In this document: positions 1-4,844 of the stretch, in pieces
Layout of the letters: the number at the start of each line of letters is the position of its first letter
Numbering within the stretch: position 1 is the first letter of the stretch
From: Nitriliruptoraceae bacterium
GTDB lineage: Bacteria; Actinomycetota; Nitriliruptoria; Nitriliruptorales; Nitriliruptoraceae
Assembly: GCA_007120565.1 (NCBI GenBank)
Contig: SKNK01000458.1
Span: forward strand, 1 to 5,395
Direction of reading: 5' to 3'
DNA: 5,395 nucleotides
Position numbers and translations under genes: made by a program
Notes under the pieces: model-generated
Databases searched by the model: none
Told to the model about the DNA's origin: nothing
Seen by the model: only the letters and a program-made list of their open reading frames with translations

Positions 1-129
1 GGCCAGGTCCGCGCGCCAGGCGAGGTGGTGGCCGAGGACGAGCCGGGACCGGCACCTCCGCGTGCTCCCGCGCGGGAGACACCAGCCGAGGTGGCGGAAG
101 CGGCCCTGCCGAGGTTGCGGCGTGGGTGA
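1..129 (+). CDS. C-terminal tail of an unidentified protein (5' end outside window)
   Basis: The first reading frame is open from the window edge to a TGA at 127-129 and gives 42 residues rich in Glu, Ala, Pro and Arg, ending in LPRLRRG. It looks like a disordered, charged C-terminal tail; no domain is visible, so I do not name the protein. I prefer this frame because its composition is soluble and protein-like, whereas the second frame over the same bases is an improbable run of Arg, Trp and Cys. The stop also overlaps the next gene's GTG by 8 nt, the usual arrangement for coupled genes. Position in a probable heme operon would allow a heme enzyme such as HemE with an added tail, but this is only inferred from context. 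Confidence is moderate because so little of the gene is seen. Confidence 0.5.
   Translation, partial: GQVRAPGEVVAEDEPGPAPPRAPARETPAEVAEAALPRLRRG
111..114 (+). promoter_or_regulatory. Ribosome binding site deciding the start of the ferrochelatase-like gene
   Basis: A GAGG core lies 7 nt before the GTG at 122, inside the end of the preceding gene. It supports 122 rather than the longer GTG at 62, whose extra 20 residues (Arg/Cys-rich) would overlap the upstream gene's real frame. Confidence 0.5.
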
Positions 130-784
130 CGGCCCCGCCGTCGCATTGCTGGGCGACGCCCGTACCGCGGCTGCCCTTGAGCGTCGCCTCGGGTGGGTGG
201 TCGCGTCGACCTCCGAGGCGGACCACCTCGCCGTCGCTGCGGGGCTCGACGCGGATCTGGTGATCGGCGTTGCGGCGGTGCCGTGGCCTACGGCCGAGGA
301 ACTGCACGCTCAGGCATCGGCGGATCTGGGTGCGTACACGGGCGTCGTCTCGTGGCACGCCTTGCCCACCCTGCACGACCGGATCGCCGAGGTCGCCGCT
401 CCTGGCATCCAAGGGGGTGCCCACCTGCTCGTCACCGCACCCGACCCCGGGCCGGAGGCCTTGCCGAGCGATGTCACGTTCCTCCGGGAGGTGGCGGAGT
501 CGCTGACCTCGCAGCTCCAGCCGAGCTCACGGTCGATCGCGTGGCGTGGATCGACGCGGACCCCGACGGCTGCGGACGCGCTGACCAGCCTGGTCGAAGC
601 CCACGGGCGCACCGACGTCGTGGAGACACCCGTCGCCCCGGGGACGACCGCTGACCCGGAACTGCTCGCCATCGCCGATGGTCTCGGCATCCGTATGACG
701 TGCGCGGACCTTGGCGCCGCAACCCAGATCGACCTGCTCGCCGAGGTGGTCCGAACGGTCGCTGGCCACGAGGGGGCGGGATGA
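122..784 (+). CDS. Ferrochelatase-like protein, shortened and lacking expected catalytic residues
   Basis: This gene encodes 220 residues from the GTG at 122. The sequence lines up by eye with the later part of class-I ferrochelatases (HemH/CpfC), which insert iron into porphyrin. LVIGVAAVPW (47-56) fits the 'vv.lvlaPhyS' strand, and SWHALPTLHDRIAEVAA (77-93) fits the 'HP.fi.ala' helix. HLLVTAPDPG (101-110) stands where the family has LLFTAHSIP. IAWRGSTRTP (139-148) corresponds to AYQSR/GWQSEGNTP, and VVETPVAPGTTADPELL (166-182) to the VvPvGFvsDHlEv block. The C-terminal 'a..lGi...' helix also fits. The iron-binding His of HSIP and the Glu of DHxE are both missing, and about 80-100 N-terminal residues are absent compared with the usual 310-350. 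It sits immediately before hemY, the hemH position of hemEHY operons, with 4-nt overlap. Either a structural or regulatory pseudoenzyme or a decaying copy is possible. The frame and codon usage are intact, so I favour an expressed protein. The family assignment is my own manual alignment and moderate in confidence. Confidence 0.5.
   Translation: MGDGPAVALLGDARTAAALERRLGWVVASTSEADHLAVAAGLDADLVIGVAAVPWPTAEELHAQASADLGAYTGVVSWHALPTLHDRIAEVAAPGIQGGAHLLVTAPDPGPEALPSDVTFLREVAESLTSQLQPSSRSIAWRGSTRTPTAADALTSLVEAHGRTDVVETPVAPGTTADPELLAIADGLGIRMTCADLGAATQIDLLAEVVRTVAGHEGAG
770..776 (+). promoter_or_regulatory. Ribosome binding site of hemY
   Basis: A purine-rich GAGGGGG lies 4 nt before the ATG at 781 and 7 nt before the second ATG at 784, within the last codons of the preceding gene. 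Either ATG is usable and the difference is one residue. This fixes the start well downstream of the open frame that extends back past 700. Confidence 0.6.
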
Positions 785-2256
785 TGAGCCGCCCGCGATC
801 GACCTCTGCAGCAGCCCCCGACGCGTCGGTGGGGGAGGAACCCGGGGAGGTCGGTGGTGCCTCCGCCCGAGGTCCTTCGGTGCACCGGGTCGTTGTCGTC
901 GGTGCGGGTCTGACAGGTCTGGCCACCGCATGGAGGTTGCGGGACGACGTCGACGTCACGGTGCTGGAGGCGAGCGACCGGGTCGGAGGCGAGATCCTGA
1001 CCGTGCCCTTCGCGGGGGCCCGGTTCGACGTCGGCGCGGATGCGTTCCTGGCTCGTCAACCCGAAGCGGAACGACTCGCGCGTGACGCCGGGTTCACCGA
1101 CGACGACCTCGTCGCACCAGCGATCAGCAGCGTGTCCCTGTGGATCCGCGGACGCCTTCGGCCACTGCCCGATGGCACCGTGCTGGGTGCACCCACCGAT
1201 CCGCGGGCGGTCCTCCGATCCCGGGTGCTGGGCCCGCTCGCCCTCGCACGTGCCGCCATGGAGCCCCTACTACCTCGACGTCGCTCGGTCGGGGACCTCA
1301 GCGTCGCCGAGTTGATCGGTAGCCGGTTCGGACGTGACGTCGTCGATCGACTGGTCGAGCCCCTGCTCGGCGGGGTCTACGCCGGACGGTCGGATCGTCT
1401 GAGCGCTCAGGCGGCAGCCGCTCCGGTGTGGAAGGTCGCCCAGGAACACCGCTCGCTGGTGCGGGGCCTGGCCGCTCATCGGGCGGCCAGCAGTGAGGAC
1501 ACCCGTCCGGTGTTCCTGACGCTCCGCGATGGGCTCGGTCGGTTGGTCGAACGCCTGGTCGACGATCTGGGAGATCGGGTCCGAACCGAGCAGAGGGTGA
1601 CCGGCCTCGAGCGCCGTGGGGAGGTGGGCTGGCAGGTATCCACCGCGGACGGGCAGGTCGTTGCGGCCGACAGCGTCGTGCTCGCGGTCCCCGCGGCGGT
1701 CGCGGCCGAGCTACTTGGCGGGGTCTCTCCCGAGGCCGCACGCGAGTTCGCGGGCATCCCGAGCGCCTCGGTGGGGGTGATCGCTCTGGCCTACCCCTGG
1801 GATGGCGCGCCCGCGGGCAGCGGGGTGTTGGTGCCTCCGAGCGAGGAGCGCACGGTCAAGGCGATCACCCTGGCGAGCAACAAGTGGCCCCACCACGCCG
1901 GGCACGACCGGTTCCTGTTGAGGGCCAGCGTCGGCCGGATCGATGATGATCGCGCGCTCGCCTGGGACGAGCAGGTCCTCCTCGAACGGGTCGACCGGGA
2001 GGTGCGCGAGATGACGGGGCTCACCGGGGCGCCGGTGGACCATCACGTCCAGCGCTGGCGGGCCGCCCTGCCACAGTACGAGGTCGGCCACCGGGCACGC
2101 ATCGATCGGATCAACCACGCGTTGCGGGAGGACGCTCCCTCGGTGTTCGCCGGCGGCGCCGCGCTCGACGGGCTGGGGCTCGCGGCTCGGGCCCGCGACG
2201 CTGAGCGCCTGGCGCACGAGGTTCGGTTCGCGGCGGGGAAGATCGCGGTGGGGTGA
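781..2256 (+). CDS. hemY: HemY-type FAD-dependent protoporphyrinogen/coproporphyrinogen oxidase
   Basis: This 491-residue flavoprotein belongs to the oxygen-dependent porphyrinogen oxidase family (HemY, also called HemG or CgoX). In actinobacteria the family generally oxidises coproporphyrinogen III to coproporphyrin III in the coproporphyrin-dependent heme pathway; protoporphyrinogen use cannot be excluded from sequence. VVVVGAGLTGLATA (37-50) is the Rossmann dinucleotide-binding motif, followed by VTVLEASDRVGGE (59-71) with the ribose-binding Glu at 63, and then the family signature FDVGADAFLARQPEA (82-96). The substrate-domain segment VEPLLGGVYAGRS (192-204) and FLTLRDGLGRLVERL (245-259) are typical, as is the late block VQRWRAALPQYEVGH (423-437). 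The C-terminal FAD-contact segment reads GGAALDGLGLAARARDAERLA (458-478), where relatives have GVG[IV]PxCIxSG, so it is divergent. Residues 1-33 are a low-complexity extension before the fold. The start overlaps the preceding stop (ATGA), implying coupled translation. No hemQ follows, which is unusual for an actinobacterial hemY. Family assignment is secure. Confidence 0.93.
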   Translation: MMSRPRSTSAAAPDASVGEEPGEVGGASARGPSVHRVVVVGAGLTGLATAWRLRDDVDVTVLEASDRVGGEILTVPFAGARFDVGADAFLARQPEAERLARDAGFTDDDLVAPAISSVSLWIRGRLRPLPDGTVLGAPTDPRAVLRSRVLGPLALARAAMEPLLPRRRSVGDLSVAELIGSRFGRDVVDRLVEPLLGGVYAGRSDRLSAQAAAAPVWKVAQEHRSLVRGLAAHRAASSEDTRPVFLTLRDGLGRLVERLVDDLGDRVRTEQRVTGLERRGEVGWQVSTADGQVVAADSVVLAVPAAVAAELLGGVSPEAAREFAGIPSASVGVIALAYPWDGAPAGSGVLVPPSEERTVKAITLASNKWPHHAGHDRFLLRASVGRIDDDRALAWDEQVLLERVDREVREMTGLTGAPVDHHVQRWRAALPQYEVGHRARIDRINHALREDAPSVFAGGAALDGLGLAARARDAERLAHEVRFAAGKIAVG

Positions 2257-2290
2257 CGCCGCGACCCACGACCAGCCTCCGACCCTGCCC

Positions 2291-2313
2291 GGGCCGTAGG
2301 GCGATCGCGGCCC
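2291..2313. terminator. Candidate bidirectional hairpin between convergent genes
   Basis: GGGCCG (2291-2296) pairs perfectly with CGGCCC (2308-2313) around an 11-nt loop, in the 61-nt gap between the convergent stops of hemY and the SRAP gene. There is no T-tract on either side, so it is a weak candidate for intrinsic termination, though GC-rich hairpins without U-tracts are common in actinobacteria. Competing pairings with the nearby CCCT/AGGG also exist. Confidence 0.3.
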
Positions 2314-2317
2314 CGGT

Positions 2318-3013
2318 TCAGTCGTCGACCGTGCCGGGTTCGATCAGTTCGGGACCATCGTTGCGCACCGAGTTGACCCGGTCGCTGATCTCGGTCGCGA
2401 TCAGGCGCGGTGCCCCCAGTGCGGTGACGGTTTCCGCGAGGTGGGGCGCCTGATCCTCGTCGGCGGCGAGCCAGTCGGCCCAGAGGGTCTCGGGCAGGAT
2501 CACCGGCATGCGGTGGTGGATGCGTTCCATCTCGCCCTGCGCCGCCGTGGTGATGATCGCCGCGGTCGACAGCGGTGGTGCGTCCTCGTCCTCGGGGTCG
2601 CGCCACACCGACCAGATCCCTGCGAAGGCCAACGGCTGTCCGTCCGGGGCGGCGATGTGGAAAGGCTGCTTAGCTCTTCCCTTCCCACGGTCGAGCCACT
2701 CGTAGAACCCGTCGGCTGGCAGGATGCAGCGGTGCCGCTTGAACGAGGTACTGAACATCCGGTTGGTCGCAACGGACTCCACGCGGGCGTTGATCGGCCG
2801 CGGCGAACCCTTCAACTGCTTCGCCCAGCGAGGCACGAACCCCCAGCGAAGTTCCCCGAGTCGGCGCTCACCCTGATGGTCGATGACCGCCGGAACCCCC
2901 GTCGAAGGCGCGACGTTGTAGCGAGGCTCGGAGCGCTCCAAGCGAACCTCGTCGACCTGGAACCGTTCAGCCAGGTCGTCCGGCGAGGACAGAGACAGGT
3001 ACCGACCGCACAT
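2318..3013 (-). CDS. yedK: SRAP/HMCES-family abasic-site-processing protein (YedK)
   Basis: This 231-residue protein is a full-length SRAP (SOS response-associated peptidase, YedK/HMCES) protein. The family forms a covalent thiazolidine crosslink through Cys2 to abasic sites in single-stranded DNA, shielding them from strand breakage at replication forks. The start MCGRYL gives the required Cys2 after Met removal. RYNVAP (31-36) is the family block with Asn33. PINARVES (73-80) carries Asn75 and Arg77, CILPADGFYEW (96-106) carries the active-site Glu105, and HHRMPVIL (166-173) carries the conserved His. The C-terminal VNSVRNDGPELIEP (213-226) is also typical. Cys2, Asn75 and Glu105 match the numbering of E. 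coli YedK, so start and function are well supported. It is convergent to hemY and divergent from the membrane-anchored protein gene, so it is probably its own transcription unit. No Shine-Dalgarno sequence precedes the ATG. I see no LexA-like box in the short upstream gap, so SOS control is not supported here. Confidence 0.96.
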   Translation of the reverse strand: MCGRYLSLSSPDDLAERFQVDEVRLERSEPRYNVAPSTGVPAVIDHQGERRLGELRWGFVPRWAKQLKGSPRPINARVESVATNRMFSTSFKRHRCILPADGFYEWLDRGKGRAKQPFHIAAPDGQPLAFAGIWSVWRDPEDEDAPPLSTAAIITTAAQGEMERIHHRMPVILPETLWADWLAADEDQAPHLAETVTALGAPRLIATEISDRVNSVRNDGPELIEPGTVDD

Positions 3014-3019
3014 GGTGGC

Positions 3020-3025
3020 AGACTA
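3020..3025 (-). promoter_or_regulatory. Candidate -10 element for a leaderless SRAP transcript
   Basis: Reading the minus strand, TAGTCT (3025 down to 3020) matches the actinobacterial TANNNT -10 pattern and ends 6 nt before the A of the start ATG at 3013. That would put the transcription start at the start codon. The absence of a Shine-Dalgarno sequence (the preceding bases are CTGCCACC) agrees with a leaderless mRNA. No convincing -35 is seen. Confidence 0.35.
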
Positions 3026-3048
3026 GTCACGATGACCACGGCATGACC

Positions 3049-3054
3049 GGGAGG
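3049..3054 (+). promoter_or_regulatory. Strong ribosome binding site for the tail-anchored protein
   Basis: GGGAGG lies 8 nt before the ATG at 3063. It overlaps the in-frame GTG at 3054, which argues against that GTG as the start and makes 3063 the clear choice. Confidence 0.7.
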
Positions 3055-3062
3055 TGAGTTCG

Positions 3063-3977
3063 ATGACGACGACGGAGGATGCCCGAACCTGGGCCCGTCG
3101 TATCGTCGAGGAGACCCTCGTCGAAGCTGGGTTCGTCGCTCCATCCGAGACGTCGCGAGCTCTACCAGCGGATGAGGGGCCGCCTCCGCCACCGAGTCTG
3201 GCTCGCCAGGCGGCGCATCGCATCGTCGAGGCCGTGCAGCGTGAGCACGAGGCCGCAGCAGCCAGCAGGGCGCGCTCGAGCGCGCCGCCCCTCGATGAGG
3301 TCGCGCCAACCAGGATCGATGACGCAGAGAGCGATGCCGCCGCGGTCGAGCCCGCGGAGCCTCACGAGGCCGAGGTGGCGAGCAACGGCCACCACGGGTC
3401 GAGGTCGGACGACTCCGAGGCGGCCAATCGTGCCCGGCGGATCGTTGCCGAGGTGATGGCGGCGGAAGAGGCGCGGCAGGTCGAGGAGGCTGCGGCACGG
3501 ACCTCGGAACTCCCCGCCTCCTCTGACGAGACCGCCGAGCTGTCCGCGCCGTCGGAGGCCACCCAAGAGCTGTCCACCGAACCTGATGCAGGGGCACCGC
3601 CGTCGATCCCGACCGCGTCGGTCGACCTCCTGCCTGCGGAGCCGACAGAGCCGGCGGGTCACCCGGAACCAGCCACGCAGCCGCATCCCGACGAACCAAC
3701 CGCCGACTTGGTGCTGGACCCCCACGAGGCGCCGGCTCCCGGCGGCCCCGTCGTCGAAGGGCCGCCACCACCTCCGCTGGCGCTCATCGACGGATGGTGG
3801 CAGCGGCTCCGGGCGCGGTACCGCCGTCGCCAGGCGATGGCGCAGTGGGCGCCCGATGCCGTTCGTCCACCCCGGCGCACCGGACGGTGGTTGCTGGTCA
3901 CCATCGTGGCCGTAGCGGCGATCGCCCTGCTGTTCCCGATGGCCGTGGATGCCCTACGGCAACTCGTCGCCCTGTAG
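3063..3977 (+). CDS. Tail-anchored, repeat-containing protein of unknown function
   Basis: I do not recognise this 304-residue protein. Residues 1-240 are rich in Ala, Glu, Pro, Ser and Asp and look mostly disordered and acidic. Three short predicted amphipathic helices break this region, each with an A-[RH]-R-I-V core: WARRIVEETL (10-19), AAHRIVEAVQ (50-59) and RARRIVAEVM (123-132). Residues 147-176 form three decapeptide units beginning TSEL, TAEL and TQEL. Proline runs occur at 40-44 and 234-238. A basic stretch (RLRARYRRRQ, 248-257) precedes a single hydrophobic segment at about 276-295, leaving only a few residues outside. By the positive-inside rule the long body is cytoplasmic and the protein is tail-anchored. 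There is no signal peptide. The start is set by the GGGAGG site. The gene is divergent from the SRAP gene and its last 24 nt overlap the ASCH gene on the other strand. The helix repeats suggest binding of a repeated partner, as in a membrane-bound scaffold, but that is inference only. Confidence 0.8.
   Translation: MTTTEDARTWARRIVEETLVEAGFVAPSETSRALPADEGPPPPPSLARQAAHRIVEAVQREHEAAAASRARSSAPPLDEVAPTRIDDAESDAAAVEPAEPHEAEVASNGHHGSRSDDSEAANRARRIVAEVMAAEEARQVEEAAARTSELPASSDETAELSAPSEATQELSTEPDAGAPPSIPTASVDLLPAEPTEPAGHPEPATQPHPDEPTADLVLDPHEAPAPGGPVVEGPPPPPLALIDGWWQRLRARYRRRQAMAQWAPDAVRPPRRTGRWLLVTIVAVAAIALLFPMAVDALRQLVAL
3087..3458 (+). repeat. Three dispersed A-[RH]-R-I-V helix repeats (protein-level)
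   Basis: The copies lie at 3087-3119, 3207-3239 and 3426-3458 and encode residues 9-19, 49-59 and 122-132. Each has the pattern small-A-[RH]-R-I-V followed by an acidic helix continuation. The spacers differ in length (29 and 62 residues) and the codons differ, so the similarity is maintained at protein level, not by recent DNA duplication. Confidence 0.6.
3501..3590 (+). repeat. Three tandem decapeptide units (30-bp period)
   Basis: Residues 147-176 read as TSELPASSDE, TAELSAPSEA and TQELSTEPDA. T-x-E-L starts each unit at exactly ten-residue spacing, with acidic/Ser/Pro residues after it. The DNA has diverged at many synonymous positions, so the array is old or selected at protein level. 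Confidence 0.55.
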
Positions 3978-4769
3978 TGGTCGTGGCGCAGGCGTCGCTG
4001 GTGAAGGGGATCCGATCGCATGATCGGGCCCGGCGGTTCGTTCCCAGCCGTGGTGGCGGCCGAGTTCGGTCAGGGCCCGCTGCAGCTCGCCCTCGACCTC
4101 ATCGTCGACGGCGTGGAGCGAGAACACGACCGCCTCGCCCCCTGGGCGAGGACGGAAACTGAGCGTGCCGACGCGCTGGCCCTCGCGTTCGCATACGAGC
4201 GCCGGCAACGCGTCGATCGGCCAGTGCTCGCCGTGGGCGTGCACCTCGCCGAGCCCGTGGCGGGCGACGTGCGATTCGCGGAGCCATGGACGTTCGTCGA
4301 ACCGCAGCTCGCGGACCCCGTCCGCAAGCCACACGGTCTGGTCCTCCACCGGCCAGACCACGCGGAACCGCTCGAAGAGCACCTCGAGTTGGTCGGGGTC
4401 CGTAACGCCGAGCTGCAGAGCCCAGCCGCGGTGTCCCTCCAGCCACGACTCGAGCGTGCCGTCATCTTCGCCTTCGTCCCATGCGAACGCCGGGGTGGCC
4501 TCGCTGAGCCGGCCGGGTACGACATCAACGGTTTCCGCCACGAACCGCGGCTCACCGGCACCGTCGAGGAGGCCCCACAGCTGCCCAACGGCGGGTAAGG
4601 GGTCGTCGAGCTCCGCCAGTTCGAGCCGTGCCCCGGCGGTAGCGCGCTTCGTGCCACGAGTGACGAACGCGAGCAGCTCATCGGCATGTACCGGGCCACT
4701 GCCGAACGCGTAGCAGCCGACGATGTCCAGGCCGGTTCGCGCCCGCAGTTCCCGTGTCGTCTCGTCCAT
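3954..4769 (-). CDS. ASCH-domain protein fused to the N-terminal half of a GNAT acetyltransferase
   Basis: This encodes 271 residues from the ATG at 4769; an in-frame GTG at 4790 would add seven, and neither has a strong ribosome binding site. I chose the ATG because MDETTRELRARTGLD fits the usual ASCH N-terminus. Residues about 12-139 are an ASCH domain, a PUA-like fold associated with RNA or modified nucleosides: YAFGSGPVHADELLAFV (20-36), GTKRAT (39-44) with the conserved Lys and Thr, VGQLWGLLDGAGEP (61-74), the EGEDDGTLESW block (99-109) and FERFRVVWP (132-140). Residues 151-242 resemble the first half of an actinobacterial GNAT: GVRELRFDERPWLRE, then LPALVCEREGQRVGTLSFR (188-206) and FSLHAVDDEVEGELQRAL. 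The Q/RxxGxG/A acetyl-CoA loop is absent, and the later GNAT strands (the usual 'TTNDN..A..FY...GF' part) are missing; a Pro-rich tail follows. Acetyltransferase activity is therefore doubtful. The gene is downstream of the beta-lactamase-family gene on the same strand, possibly co-transcribed. Its stop lies inside the convergent membrane-protein gene. Confidence 0.85.
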   Translation of the reverse strand: MDETTRELRARTGLDIVGCYAFGSGPVHADELLAFVTRGTKRATAGARLELAELDDPLPAVGQLWGLLDGAGEPRFVAETVDVVPGRLSEATPAFAWDEGEDDGTLESWLEGHRGWALQLGVTDPDQLEVLFERFRVVWPVEDQTVWLADGVRELRFDERPWLRESHVARHGLGEVHAHGEHWPIDALPALVCEREGQRVGTLSFRPRPGGEAVVFSLHAVDDEVEGELQRALTELGRHHGWERTAGPDHAIGSPSPATPAPRPLQGDELP

Positions 4770-4806
4770 ATCGATGGCCGTCCGGTCCACTGATGCCGCG
4801 AGCCTA

Positions 4807-4820
4807 CGGGCACGGGCCCG
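4807..4820. terminator. Weak GC stem-loop between the hydrolase and ASCH genes
   Basis: CGGGC (4807-4811) and GCCCG (4816-4820) form a 5-bp stem with a 4-nt loop (ACGG) in the gap between the hydrolase stop and the ASCH start. It has no T-tract and the stem is short. It could weakly attenuate read-through or be chance in GC-rich DNA. Confidence 0.2.
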
Positions 4821-4844
4821 CGCGCTGTGTGGATATGGCCGCAG

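Noticed and set aside
62..121. Longer start (GTG at 62) for the ferrochelatase-like gene
   Set aside because: The extra 20 residues are Arg/Cys-rich and overlap the likely real frame of the upstream gene; the GTG at 122 has a well-spaced GAGG.
310..1059. Long minus-strand open frame opposite the first two genes
   Set aside because: Arg/Ser/Pro-rich composition with no domain; typical antisense shadow in GC-rich DNA over better-supported genes.
2043..2606. Minus-strand frame spanning the hemY/SRAP junction
   Set aside because: Low-complexity Arg/Gly/Thr sequence crossing two confidently assigned genes.
2441..3046. Plus-strand frame opposite the SRAP gene
   Set aside because: No recognisable domain, and the opposite strand encodes a complete SRAP protein with all key residues.
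3054..3062. GTG at 3054 as start of the tail-anchored protein
   Set aside because: It lies within the GGGAGGTG ribosome-binding region, and the ATG at 3063 is ideally spaced from it.
2812..3771. Long minus-strand frame opposite the repeat protein
   Set aside because: Arg/Pro-rich shadow; the plus frame has a strong ribosome binding site, structured repeats and a membrane segment.
3063..3977. TonB-like energy transducer because of the Pro/Glu-rich body and single membrane segment
   Set aside because: TonB has its anchor at the N-terminus and a folded C-terminal domain; here the anchor is C-terminal and no such domain exists.
4020..4813. Frames overlapping the ASCH gene on both strands
   Set aside because: Without recognisable domains; the ASCH frame shows a clear family pattern.
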